Origin: Succinimonas amylolytica DSM 2873
GTDB taxonomy: Bacteria; Pseudomonadota; Gammaproteobacteria; Enterobacterales; Succinivibrionaceae
Direction: 5' to 3'
Assembly: GCF_000378405.1 (NCBI RefSeq)
Contig: NZ_KB899636.1
Span: 494,087 to 527,238, forward strand
Length of the DNA stretch: 33,152 nucleotides
The notes under the pieces are model-generated. The model was not told the origin of the DNA. It searched no databases and saw only the letters and a list, made by a program, of their open reading frames with translations. Position numbers and translations under genes: made by a program. The first letter of the stretch is position 1. Every line of letters begins with the position of its first letter. Shown one piece after another: positions 7,745-16,006 of the stretch.

Positions 7745-8115
7745 TGACGTACCTTTTGGTTGGTGCTGGCGGAGCTCTTGGTGCAATGGGCCGGCATTTT
7801 TGTTCGGAGTTTATTGACAGTCATGTGCATTCTTTTCCGTTGGGGACGCTGTTTGTAAATGTTATGGGGAGCTTTCTGATTGGGGTGATAACAGCTTTTG
7901 TTATTTCCCGTGGCGGTTTTCAGAACTGGCGGTTATTTCTTGTAACTGGATTTCTAGGGGGGTTTACCACCTTTTCGTCATTCTCTCTGGCAACTGTCAG
8001 ACTAATGCAGAATGGCTTATTCTTTAGTGCGATTCTGAATGTTTTAGCCAATGTGGCATTGTGTCTTTTAATGACTGGAATAGGCTTTTATTTTGTGTTA
8101 GGCACATTGCGTTAG
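7741..8115 (+). CDS. crcB: fluoride ion exporter CrcB/Fluc
   Basis: Small inner-membrane fluoride channel working as an antiparallel dimer. The 124 residues contain four hydrophobic segments and the family signatures GTLFVNVMGSFLIG (TM2, with the conserved Asn) and GFLGGFTTFSSFS (TM3 break with the phenylalanine box). The start codon overlaps the gppA/ppx stop (ATGA), and polA begins 12 bases downstream, so it is the second gene of a four-gene operon. Because it has no leader of its own, no fluoride riboswitch can sit directly before it. Confidence 0.93.
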   Translation: MMTYLLVGAGGALGAMGRHFCSEFIDSHVHSFPLGTLFVNVMGSFLIGVITAFVISRGGFQNWRLFLVTGFLGGFTTFSSFSLATVRLMQNGLFFSAILNVLANVALCLLMTGIGFYFVLGTLR

Positions 8116-8127
8116 GGGGATATTTTA

Positions 8128-10896
8128 ATGACAGCGTCTATTATACTTGTTGATGGTAATAATTTTTTATACAGGGCTTATTATAGTACGATTCGCGCTG
8201 GTATGACCAACTCAAACAAGGAACCTACGGGAGCTGTGAGAGTTTATATTAATATGCTAAATAAACTGTTAAAGAAATATCCCGGGGCATCTCTTGCGGT
8301 TGTATTTGATGCCCATGGACCATCTTTCAGAAAGGAGCTTTATCCGGAATACAAAGCCACCAGAAAACCAATGCCTGATGATCTGAAAAAGCAGCTTCCT
8401 TGGATTCGCAGATATATTGAAGCCTCTGGATATCCATTGATAGAGGTTCCTGGGGTTGAGGCTGATGACGTGCTTGGTTCCTATGCTGTAAGTGCTGAGG
8501 AACAGGGTATTTCTCTGATTATCGAGTCAGGTGATAAGGATTTAGCACAGCTTGTGGCTCGAAATGTCCGTATTGAGGATACCATGAACGGAGTGGTTCT
8601 GGACAGATCCGGTGTTATTGAAAAGTTTGGTGTTCCTCCGGAATTGATAAGAGATTTTCTTACTCTTAAGGGTGATAAAGTTGACAATGTGCCGGGAATG
8701 ACAGGTATAGGAGATAAATCGGCACAGGCAGTACTGAATTCCATAGGAGATCTGGATGCAGTGATGGAACATCTTGATGATGTGGAAAAACTGAAATTCA
8801 GAGGGGCCGGGACCTTCAAGGATAGATTTCTTAAAGAGATTGAGAAGATTCGTCTTTCTCGTGTCCTGGTAACTATTAAAACAGATGTACCGTTGCCTGT
8901 TCCTTTAACCGTGTTAGCTTCTCCAAATATTCCAAATCCGGAGAAGCTTATGGAAATTTACAGAGAATGCGGTTTTAAAGAAGCCGGTAATAACTTTGAT
9001 GACGTTGCTGGAGAACAACTTGGATATATTCTTCGTAACGATGACACGGTGGTGGTTACGGAGGAGAAGAGAGTACTGGATGAACCGTCTTTGGAGATTA
9101 TTACCGCAGAGGATTCTTTTGCCAGTTTTACTGAAAAGTTAAGAGCTGTCAAGGAATTCAGCCTTGTCATTATTCCTGGTGAAGGTCATTTTGAAGTCAG
9201 AAAACCAGTAGGATATGCTGTGAGATCAGAAAATCTCCTAGTCTACATTCCGGTAGGACATCAGGGACTGTCTCAGTATGTTCAGCTGTCCGGAGAGGTG
9301 GTGTATTCCGGGTTGAGGGAATTTATTGAAAGCAGCGGATATTTTCTTATAGGATATGATGTTAAGGCTTTGTGGCACCTGATTCGCAATGTCGGGGGTG
9401 AACTTAAAGCCCCGTTCTGCGATGTTATGCTGGACGCGCATATTCTGGATAGCGGGCAGGATATGAAGCTTACGGCATTATCAGAGAAGTATCTCGGACA
9501 GAGCATTATGTCTGAGGATGACTTTTTGGGACGTAGTCGCAGTAGGGTTGCATTCTGTCATCAGGGAATCCCGGAAACAGCTTCTTACGCGGCTGCTATG
9601 GCCAGTGCGGTTTTTCGTATAGCAGCTTCTTTCAAATCTGTTTTCCGGAATGATAAGGTTCTGGCAGATATCTGCAGAAGTATTGAGTATCCGCTGGTTC
9701 GAGTCCTGATGAATATGGAACGAACTGGTGTGCTGATTGATACCGAGAATCTGCGGAAACAGGCCCGTAATCTTCGAAGCAAGCTTGCAGATGCGGAAAA
9801 TCTTCTGAATACCAAAGCAGGCTTCAAGGTGAACATAAACTCTTCAAAGCAGGTAGGAGAACTTCTTTTTGAGGTTCTGGGGCTACCGGGAAAGACTAAG
9901 ACAAAATCCGGTACGTACTCCACTTCTGAAGAGGTTTTGAATGAGCTGGCACTTAATTATGAGGAGCCCCGACTGATTCTAGACTGTCGCGGCTACAGCA
10001 AGCTCTTGTCTACGTATGTGGAAAAGCTACCGGACTTAATACTGCCGGAAACCGGCCGTATACATGGTAGTTTTAACCAGACCGGGACGGTTACCGGAAG
10101 ACTGTCATCGTGCGATCCTAATTTACAGAATATTCCTATCAGGTCGCCGGAAGGCAGGGAGGTGCGTCGAGCATTTATTGCTTCGCCAGGTTATTCAATT
10201 ATGGCCGTTGACTATTCTCAGATTGAACTTCGTCTCATGGCTCATATCGCCAATGAACTTAATATGGTTAAGGCCTTTAATTCAGGTAAGGATATTCATT
10301 CTATTACCGCATCAGAAATGCATGGTGTTTCGCTTTCAGAGGTTACCCCAGAATTAAGGAGAGCTTCCAAAGCCATTAATTTTGGGTTGATCTATGGAAT
10401 GAGTGCCTTTGGTTTGGCAAAACAGCTCGGAATAGATACTGCACTGGCTAAGAGATATGTGGATAATTATTTTCGGCAGTATCCTGGAGTAAAGGTGTAT
10501 ATGCAGAAAACGGCTGATTTTGCCAAGGATAACGGCTATGTGACAACCATTTCCGGAAGAAAAATCATGTTTGCAGGACTGTTGAGAGACAGCGGATTAA
10601 ATGCTATGCAGAAAAAGGGGCTGGAGCGGGCGGCGATAAATGCGCCCATGCAGGGCAGTGCCGCAGATATCATAAAGAAGGCGATGATTAAGATTGATGA
10701 ATGGATACAAAACGTTCCAGAAGGCACTATAAAATTACTGCTTCAGGTACATGATGAACTGGTTTTTGAAGTAAAATCTGAGTGCGCCGAGGAATATGCC
10801 CGCTGGATTTCTCAGATTATGACTGGCGTTGAGAACCTTAGGGTTCCTCTTGAGGTAAGTGTTGGTATAGGTGAAAACTGGAGTGATGCTCACTGA
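8128..10896 (+). CDS. polA: DNA polymerase I, apparently lacking proofreading residues
   Basis: Okazaki-fragment and repair polymerase. The 922 residues divide into a 5' nuclease domain (about 1-290; VVFDAHG, EADDVLGSYA, SGDKDLAQL), a 3'-5' exonuclease-like domain (about 325-505) and the polymerase (about 510-922). Polymerase motifs are intact: VDYSQIELR (A, D695), O-helix RRASKAINFGLIYG (744-757) and VHDELVFEV (C, D876). All three exonuclease motifs are degraded. Exo I has VIIPGEG where E. coli has DTE. Exo II is YDVKALWHL with no Asp at the D424 position. Exo III is YAAAMASAV in place of YAAEDADVT. The protein should polymerise but not proofread, like Taq Pol I. GGGGGA precedes the ATG. Confidence 0.96.
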   Translation: MTASIILVDGNNFLYRAYYSTIRAGMTNSNKEPTGAVRVYINMLNKLLKKYPGASLAVVFDAHGPSFRKELYPEYKATRKPMPDDLKKQLPWIRRYIEASGYPLIEVPGVEADDVLGSYAVSAEEQGISLIIESGDKDLAQLVARNVRIEDTMNGVVLDRSGVIEKFGVPPELIRDFLTLKGDKVDNVPGMTGIGDKSAQAVLNSIGDLDAVMEHLDDVEKLKFRGAGTFKDRFLKEIEKIRLSRVLVTIKTDVPLPVPLTVLASPNIPNPEKLMEIYRECGFKEAGNNFDDVAGEQLGYILRNDDTVVVTEEKRVLDEPSLEIITAEDSFASFTEKLRAVKEFSLVIIPGEGHFEVRKPVGYAVRSENLLVYIPVGHQGLSQYVQLSGEVVYSGLREFIESSGYFLIGYDVKALWHLIRNVGGELKAPFCDVMLDAHILDSGQDMKLTALSEKYLGQSIMSEDDFLGRSRSRVAFCHQGIPETASYAAAMASAVFRIAASFKSVFRNDKVLADICRSIEYPLVRVLMNMERTGVLIDTENLRKQARNLRSKLADAENLLNTKAGFKVNINSSKQVGELLFEVLGLPGKTKTKSGTYSTSEEVLNELALNYEEPRLILDCRGYSKLLSTYVEKLPDLILPETGRIHGSFNQTGTVTGRLSSCDPNLQNIPIRSPEGREVRRAFIASPGYSIMAVDYSQIELRLMAHIANELNMVKAFNSGKDIHSITASEMHGVSLSEVTPELRRASKAINFGLIYGMSAFGLAKQLGIDTALAKRYVDNYFRQYPGVKVYMQKTADFAKDNGYVTTISGRKIMFAGLLRDSGLNAMQKKGLERAAINAPMQGSAADIIKKAMIKIDEWIQNVPEGTIKLLLQVHDELVFEVKSECAEEYARWISQIMTGVENLRVPLEVSVGIGENWSDAH

Positions 10897-11402
10897 TGTT
10901 TCAGGATATTAGACTTTTTTTGATGGCTTCCCTTTTCGCGACAATGGCTGTTAGCGCTGCAGATGGGGATGTTGCTTCTTCTGATCAAGTGCCTCAGAAG
11001 GAAACGGAGGAAAAAAATACTGGCGAAAATCTTAACCGGCCACTGGAAGAGGCATTGCAGGATGTTGAGGCCATCACTCAGTTTCAGAATACACCGGAAA
11101 ATCTGGAACAGAATTCCAATGATATTCTGAAGCTGAATTCGGTAGTACTTGATAAAAAAGGCTTGTCAGTGATTTACACCTTTCAGTTTAAGATTAGCAC
11201 CGGCACCAATGAAATGCAGCAGTTTATCAAGGATGTAACCTCTGATTTTCAGGTGATGGACTGTCTAAACACAAACTTTGCTCATGCTAAAATCGGCAAT
11301 ACCTACATTATCCGTGATGTGTCAGGCAAGGAAGTGGTGAATATAGAGTCCCGCTATGATAAATGTCCTGACGTTTCTCTCTATAATGACGAGCCTAAAT
11401 AA
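10896..11402 (+). CDS. putative secreted/periplasmic protein of unknown function
   Basis: A 168-residue protein with a predicted Sec signal peptide (basic start, hydrophobic LFLMASLFATMAV, likely cleavage after VSA at 21). A charged, low-complexity stretch follows (about 22-50), then a globular alpha/beta part (about 65-165) containing two cysteines (CLNTNF, DKCPD) that could form a disulfide. The ATG overlaps the polA stop by one base (TGATG), so it is translationally coupled to polA and is the last gene of the gppA/ppx-crcB-polA operon. No family is recognised. Confidence 0.7.
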   Translation: MFQDIRLFLMASLFATMAVSAADGDVASSDQVPQKETEEKNTGENLNRPLEEALQDVEAITQFQNTPENLEQNSNDILKLNSVVLDKKGLSVIYTFQFKISTGTNEMQQFIKDVTSDFQVMDCLNTNFAHAKIGNTYIIRDVSGKEVVNIESRYDKCPDVSLYNDEPK

Positions 11403-11430
11403 AGCTGTTGTTGCTGCAATGAATGAGCTG

Positions 11431-12168
11431 TCAGAATCTTCTGTAGAGCCGAGAGCTTCTTATGATGAGCTCCGGCATCTTTTCAGTGTCGTCAGCTACA
11501 ATGTATGAATACTGGTAATCGTTCCAGTCTCCGGTGTCATAAATGCTTTGTCCTGGAGCTACAGAGGCTTCAGCGTGGTGGGTGTGGCCGTGGATCATTA
11601 TTTCCGCATTGCTTTCTCTGAGATATCTAAGAGCCTTGGGAAGATTGATCTTCTCTTTTACATAGTTATTGTTTTGAAAACGGAGCTTGCTACTGTTTCT
11701 CATGTTTTCCGCAATGGAAATTCTTTTCTTTTTTGAGGTACAGAGCATAAATAGCTTTTGAAGGAGTCTGATGCGGCTGAATATGCGAAACCAAGTGTAT
11801 CTTATTTCTTCTGTGCACAGTTCGTCTCCGTGAAGGAGCAGACATTGCTTTCCAGAAATACTGATTAGCATTTTTTGCGGTAGCAGTTCAAAACCGAAAT
11901 ACTCCGCATCGCTTTTGCTGAGAAGAAAATCCCTGTTTCCGTGAATGAAATAAACCGGAATATTTTGTCTTTTAAGGATGCTGATTTGCTTTTTCACCCG
12001 TATCTGAGCTAGATTGTCAGGATCAATCCCGATGTAATATCCAAAGAGATCTCCCAGAATGTAAAGGGAATCACCGGATCTCAGTATTCCTGTAAAGTCA
12101 GTAAAAAGAGTTAGAAGCTCCGGTGTGTCCGGAGCTAGATGAAGATCTGCAATGAAGTAAACAGCCAC
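11431..12168 (-). CDS. lpxH: UDP-2,3-diacylglucosamine pyrophosphatase LpxH
   Basis: Mn2+-dependent calcineurin-like hydrolase making lipid X in lipid A synthesis, peripheral to the inner membrane. The 245 residues (E. coli 240) keep every metal-ligand motif: ADLH (D8, H10), GDLF (D40), HGNRD (N78), LLHGDE (H113) and HGHTH (H193, H195, H197). The segment after GDLF reads GYYIGIDPD where E. coli has EAWIGDD. It lies 18 bases downstream of ppiB on the same strand, the same pair and order as in E. coli. Confidence 0.95.
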   Translation of the reverse strand: MAVYFIADLHLAPDTPELLTLFTDFTGILRSGDSLYILGDLFGYYIGIDPDNLAQIRVKKQISILKRQNIPVYFIHGNRDFLLSKSDAEYFGFELLPQKMLISISGKQCLLLHGDELCTEEIRYTWFRIFSRIRLLQKLFMLCTSKKKRISIAENMRNSSKLRFQNNNYVKEKINLPKALRYLRESNAEIMIHGHTHHAEASVAPGQSIYDTGDWNDYQYSYIVADDTEKMPELIIRSSRLYRRF

Positions 12169-12186
12169 AGAGATCCTTAATCGAAA

Positions 12187-12681
12187 TCAGTCGACATCTA
12201 CTTGAAGGATTTCAATTGGAGTAACGGGAACATCACGGTACATACCGGATCTTGTTGTTGCTACGGATTCGATTTTGTCAACAACATCCTGACCGGAAAT
12301 AACCTTACCGAAAACACAGTACCCCCAGCCGCGTAGATCCTTTGCAGCATGATCTAGGAATTTGTTGTCTTTGGTGTTAATAAAGAATTGCGATGTTGCT
12401 GAATGCGGATCCGATGTACGTGCCATGGCAACAGTATATTTAAGATTAGAGAGTCCGTTGTCTGCTTCGTTCTTTATGGGATCCAACTGCCCCTTCTTGT
12501 TATCAAGCTCCCTGGTTAGTCCTCCCCCCTGAATCATAAATCCTTTGATAACTCTGTGAAAAATAGTGCCGTTGTAATAACCGTTTTTGCAATAGTTCAG
12601 GAAGTTGGCAACAGTGACCGGGGCTTTTTCCGGGTCCGGTTCAATAACGATGGAACCTAGAGATGTTTTAAGCGTAATCAT
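12187..12681 (-). CDS. ppiB: cytoplasmic cyclophilin-type peptidyl-prolyl isomerase B
   Basis: Catalyses cis-trans isomerisation of X-Pro bonds. The 164 residues match E. coli PpiB in length and sequence, with the cyclophilin core FHRVIKGFMIQGGG, ARTSDPHSATSQFFIN and WGYCVFGKV. There is no signal peptide, so it is the cytoplasmic type. I chose the ATG at 12681 (MITLKTS) because GGAG lies six bases upstream; an in-frame TTG four codons earlier overlaps that site. It leads the ppiB-lpxH unit. In E. coli cysS lies directly divergent from ppiB; here that place is taken by the Ter operon. Confidence 0.95.
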   Translation of the reverse strand: MITLKTSLGSIVIEPDPEKAPVTVANFLNYCKNGYYNGTIFHRVIKGFMIQGGGLTRELDNKKGQLDPIKNEADNGLSNLKYTVAMARTSDPHSATSQFFINTKDNKFLDHAAKDLRGWGYCVFGKVISGQDVVDKIESVATTRSGMYRDVPVTPIEILQVDVD

Positions 12682-13267
12682 GTTTTTCTCCAAGCTTTAA
12701 TGATAATCGAATTCTACCACAAAAGTAATGATGTCCGGCGCTGATAATTTGGAAATTGGGTTTTTGGAGAAGCTGTTTGGATATGATAATAAAAAGTGTA
12801 TTAAGAAGTGAGATGTGGCAAAAGTTCGAAAATTCTATTTTTTTTAAGCTGATGGTTGTTGAAAGCTTTTGTTTTATCGAATTCGGGTGTAGACAACAAA
12901 TTTTTGTTCGTGCTTATGAGTTGTCGGCTGTACACATGTGGCATGTTACGGCCCCTAGCCGGCTAATTAATCCTGTTTTAGTTTGATGAAATCTGCTGAT
13001 TATCTTCTTAAGAATCTCATTTTATCTGGGGGTAATTGTCAAATTGTATGTGAGTCATTTCTCAACCTTGTTTTTATAGTTAAAAATCAATCCCTATAAA
13101 ACAGTTTATCAAAATACATATTGTACTAATTTATTAAAATTGTGTTTATGTGAGTTAGGTCATTTTATTTCTTGATAAAATTTCATAGTATTGTTATCAA
13201 CAATATGGCGTTTTTGTTTTAATTTTGTTTAGTATTGTTGCTTGTAATGCATTTTTCGGTGGTGTTT
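12682..13267. other. AT-rich intergenic region upstream of Ter operon
   Basis: 586 bases with no convincing gene; one 76-codon frame starting with TTG at 12756 looks random. The right half (13020-13267) is strongly AT-rich and holds the promoter region of the Ter operon. It contains TTGATA at 13173-13178, 17 bases before TATCAA, a 17-bp palindrome at 13189-13205, and TAGTATTGTT twice (13186-13195 and 13230-13239). The ppiB promoter must also lie near the left end. Confidence 0.5.
13189..13205. promoter_or_regulatory. palindrome, possible operator of the Ter operon
   Basis: TATTGTT-ATC-AACAATA is a perfect dyad with 7-bp arms, about 63 bases before the first TerD ATG. Its left arm with three more bases (TAGTATTGTT) is repeated at 13230-13239. 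The position suits a repressor or activator site overlapping the promoter. The protein that would bind it is not in the operon. Confidence 0.4.
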
Positions 13268-13825
13268 ATGGCAATTAATTTAAAAAAAGGATGCTCTGCA
13301 GAAATCGGTATAAGTCATGCTCTTGTGGGATTGGGATGGAATCCGAGTGATACTGGAGAAGAGTTTGATCTGGATGCCTCTGCGTTTATGCTCGGAGCTA
13401 ATAATAAGATTCCAGCTGATGAGTTTTTTGTTTTCTACAACAATCAAAGTTCACCGGATGGTTCTGTAAAATCCAGTGGTGATGATCGTACCGGTGGTAA
13501 CAGTGATGGCGGTGATGACGAGTCATTAACAGTTGATTTGATCAATGTTGATTCCCGTATTAAGGAAATTGTTTTTGTGGTTTCCATCTATGAGTGCATG
13601 CAGCGCAAGCAGCATTTCGGGCTGGTTCAGGATGCGTACATACGAATTTGTGATGAGGATACCGGCAAGGAAATTGCCCGTTATCAGCTAGATGATGATT
13701 TTGGCGGAATGACTTTAATAGAATTCGGCAAGCTGGTCAGAAAGGGGCGCAGCTGGGAGTTTATCGCTTTGGGCAATGCCTACAAGAAGGAATTGGATTA
13801 TTTAGTTGATAAATATGCAGGTTGA
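13268..13825 (+). CDS. TerD-family calcium-binding stress protein
   Basis: TerD-fold proteins bind Ca2+ and are part of tellurite/phage/stress response (Ter) systems. The 185 residues are a full single TerD domain: MAINLKKG start, FDLDASAFML (33-42), NNQSSPDGSVKSSGDDRTGG (58-77), GGDDESLTVDL (81-91) and a C-terminal GKLVRKGRSWEF. The acidic loops DLDAS and GDD...GDDE are the likely Ca2+ ligands. I start at the ATG giving MAINLKKG, the usual TerD beginning; upstream TTG and ATG codons add an unconserved hydrophobic stretch. It is the first gene of a seven-gene operon with only five bases to the next. It resembles TerD/TerE most but I cannot assign a paralogue letter. Confidence 0.9.
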   Translation: MAINLKKGCSAEIGISHALVGLGWNPSDTGEEFDLDASAFMLGANNKIPADEFFVFYNNQSSPDGSVKSSGDDRTGGNSDGGDDESLTVDLINVDSRIKEIVFVVSIYECMQRKQHFGLVQDAYIRICDEDTGKEIARYQLDDDFGGMTLIEFGKLVRKGRSWEFIALGNAYKKELDYLVDKYAG

Positions 13826-13830
13826 AGGCA

Positions 13831-14517
13831 ATGATTAATTTAAAGAAAGGCGGACGTTTTAATCTAAAGAAGGATTTGCCAGCACCTGCGGGGGGCAGCA
13901 ATGTATCCGGTGCTGGTATAGTGCGTTTTTGCGTGGGATGCAAATGGGGAAAAATCAAGAAGAAATCAATGTTTATTTTTGACAAAGAAGTTGATGTTGA
14001 TCTTGATTTGAGCTGTGTAATGTTTAACGATAGGCATGAGATGATCGACTGGATCTATTCGCCGTGCTATAACGCTAAGTATCTTGCTTCATATGGATAC
14101 AGCAAAGGAAAACTGGTATCTGCGGGGGGTGGACTTCAGCACAGTGGAGATGATTTGGCGGGGGGGACGGATTCCTCTGCCGACAATGAAATCATACAGG
14201 TTGACATTTCAAAAGTAAATCCGGATGTTTCGGTTATCATTTTTTTCCTTAATTATGTTGATGAGGATAACAATGCTGATTTTTCGAAAATTCCGTATGC
14301 GTCGATTCGTCTTTTTGAAGGAACACCGGACAAGGTAGAAACCATTCATGCCACTTACAATGTAGCTGCGGATCCCGCCTTTAAGAATACCAAGTCAATG
14401 ATCATGGGCAAACTGGTGAAGCAAAATGGTCAGTGGGCATTTGATGCCATAGGGGATGCCTTGAAGGAGGACGGACTTTGCGAAACGATTAACAAAATTA
14501 AAGAGTCTTATGTTTAA
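13831..14517 (+). CDS. divergent TerD-family protein (TerX-like)
   Basis: A 228-residue TerD-domain protein. It starts MINLKKGGRFNLKKD, has a linker of about 15 residues rich in Ala, Gly and Ser, then the domain with VDLDLSCVMF (55-64), HSGDDLAGG (104-112), DNEIIQVDIS (118-127) and GKLVKQNGQWAFDAIG (193-208). Compared with the gene before it, the calcium loop has lost acidic residues (AGGTDSSADNE against GGNSDGGDDE), so metal binding may be altered. The ATG at 13831 is used; GAAGG is only two bases upstream and AGG nine bases upstream, and a TTG at 13822 overlapping the previous stop is an alternative. It is co-transcribed with both neighbours. Confidence 0.82.
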   Translation: MINLKKGGRFNLKKDLPAPAGGSNVSGAGIVRFCVGCKWGKIKKKSMFIFDKEVDVDLDLSCVMFNDRHEMIDWIYSPCYNAKYLASYGYSKGKLVSAGGGLQHSGDDLAGGTDSSADNEIIQVDISKVNPDVSVIIFFLNYVDEDNNADFSKIPYASIRLFEGTPDKVETIHATYNVAADPAFKNTKSMIMGKLVKQNGQWAFDAIGDALKEDGLCETINKIKESYV

Positions 14518-14539
14518 TGTTGCAGGGGGAGGGAATTAA

Positions 14540-15178
14540 ATGAGACGTTTGCCTGTTTATCTAGTATTGGATACTTCCGGTTCGATGTATGGGGAACCCA
14601 TTGAAGCTGTGAAAAATGGGATGAGTGTGTTGTTATCAGCGTTAAAGAGTGATCCTTATGCTTTGGAAACGGCGTATTTAAGCATTATTACCTTTAACAG
14701 TGATGTAAAGCAGTTGGTTCCTCTGACTGAAATTAATTCAGTTGTAGAGCCTTCTCTCTCTGCAGGAGGATGTACTGAACTGGGTCATGCTTTAAAAACA
14801 GTTTCAGATTGCATAAACAATGAGGTTGTTAAGACATCAAGCGAGCAGAAGGGAGACTGGAAGCCGATGGTGTTTATTATGACTGACGGGGAGCCTACGG
14901 ATGATCTGTCAAAGGGGCTGGCCGAGTTTAAGCAGGCAAAGACTGGCATAGTGGTTGCCTGTGCTGCAGGTGCTGGTGCCAATACGGATACCCTTAAGAA
15001 GATTACTGAAAATGTGGTATCTCTTGATTCAACGGACAGCGAGTCCATCAAAGCATTTTTCAAATGGGTCTCCGCATCGATTAGTTCAGGAAGCCAGAAG
15101 ATCGAAGAAAATGGCTCTCAGTCTAACAATCTTGATGAACTGCCTCCTCCTCCGGATGAAATCAATATAGTCGTTTAA
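14540..15178 (+). CDS. TerY-like vWA-domain protein 1
   Basis: A 212-residue von Willebrand factor A protein of the TerY type, predicted to bind a divalent metal through a MIDAS site and act as a scaffold in the TerY-P phospho-signalling triad. MIDAS residues are complete: DTSGSM (11-16), Thr in GGCTELG, and Asp in MTDGEPTD. The vWA fold runs to about residue 180. After it comes a short linker ending in the tail LPPPPDEINIVV. A strong GGGGGAGGG ribosome site precedes the ATG. The next gene is a paralogue, pointing to tandem duplication. No signal peptide, so cytoplasmic. Confidence 0.88.
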   Translation: MRRLPVYLVLDTSGSMYGEPIEAVKNGMSVLLSALKSDPYALETAYLSIITFNSDVKQLVPLTEINSVVEPSLSAGGCTELGHALKTVSDCINNEVVKTSSEQKGDWKPMVFIMTDGEPTDDLSKGLAEFKQAKTGIVVACAAGAGANTDTLKKITENVVSLDSTDSESIKAFFKWVSASISSGSQKIEENGSQSNNLDELPPPPDEINIVV

Positions 15179-15214
15179 GCTGTTGATAGCAGTAAGAGTA
15201 TAGGAGTTCAGGAA

Positions 15215-15895
15215 ATGAACTCCTTCTTTGGCATGAGGGAGTATATAGAAAAAATGTCCAGAAGATTGCCTGTTTATCTGTTAATTGACACTTCCGGATC
15301 TATGAAGGGCGAACCTATTGAATCGGTGAAGGTCGGGCTGGATGCTATGATTTCAACACTTGTCAATGATCCGTTTGCCCTAGAGTCCGTGCATTTGTCG
15401 ATAATCACTTTTGACAGAGAGGTTAAGCTGTTATTTCCTTTAACTGGCATAGATGATTTGACGCTTCCTGAAATTTCCACTCCAGACTATGGTCCGACTC
15501 ATTTGGGAGCCGCATTACAGCTTTTAGAACAGAGAATCGACACAGAGTTTATCAGGAATACCACAACGCAAAAGGGGGATTGGCTTCCTGTTCTTCTGGT
15601 AATGACGGACGGTAAGCCTTCTGATGTGCTTCTTTATGACGAAATGTGTGAAAAGTTGTCCAAAAGAAAATTCGGTAGACTGATAGCCTGTGCAGCAGGT
15701 CCCCAGGCTAAGGTTGAGCCTTTGAAAAAGTTAACATCTGAAGTGTACCGACTGGAAAATCTTGACAGCGATAGTTTTATTAAGCTCTTTCAGTGGGTGT
15801 CAGCCTCCATCGACGAGTGCAATAAAAGTCAGGGGACCGGAATTGATGAAAACGCAAATCTGCCTCCGCCTCCGGAGGAAATTATGGTGTTTTAG
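15215..15895 (+). CDS. TerY-like vWA-domain protein 2
   Basis: Paralogue of the preceding gene: 226 residues with MIDAS motifs DTSGSM, GPTHLG and MTDGKPSD, and the closing segment FQWVSASI shared with both other vWA proteins here. Its C-terminal tail is LPPPPEEIMVF, nearly the same as in the first copy. Two starts are possible. ATG at 15215 has AGGAG eight bases upstream and adds 13 residues. ATG at 15254 gives MSRRLPVY, matching the family start, but its ribosome site is poorly spaced. I report the longer form. A hairpin-bearing 111-base gap separates it from the PP2C gene. Confidence 0.85.
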   Translation: MNSFFGMREYIEKMSRRLPVYLLIDTSGSMKGEPIESVKVGLDAMISTLVNDPFALESVHLSIITFDREVKLLFPLTGIDDLTLPEISTPDYGPTHLGAALQLLEQRIDTEFIRNTTTQKGDWLPVLLVMTDGKPSDVLLYDEMCEKLSKRKFGRLIACAAGPQAKVEPLKKLTSEVYRLENLDSDSFIKLFQWVSASIDECNKSQGTGIDENANLPPPPEEIMVF

Positions 15896-15949
15896 CAGAC
15901 ATGCGAGGATGTTTGGTATTTTTTGCATTTTTCTGAAGTTTTAAGTTAA

Positions 15950-15973
15950 TGCTGGTGTGTTTTCACACTAGCA
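15950..15973 (+). promoter_or_regulatory. intra-operon hairpin before the PP2C gene
   Basis: TGCTGGTGTG, loop TTTT, CACACTAGCA form a 10-bp stem with one G-U pair. It is followed only by a broken U tract (GATGATTTTATT), so it is a weak terminator at best. The CACACTA part (15964-15970) can instead pair perfectly with TAGTGTG (15998-16004), directly before the PP2C ATG at 16007. Confidence 0.45.
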
Positions 15974-16006
15974 GATGATTTTATTATTTATGACAGTTAG
16001 TGTGAT

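Noticed and set aside
7741-7760. Fluoride riboswitch upstream of crcB
   Set aside because: crcB overlaps the gppA/ppx stop codon, leaving no leader; no crcB-motif RNA was seen before gppA/ppx either.
12756-12986. 76-codon frame in the ppiB-Ter intergenic region
   Set aside because: TTG start without ribosome site, odd composition with many Cys/Trp/Phe, no recognisable similarity.
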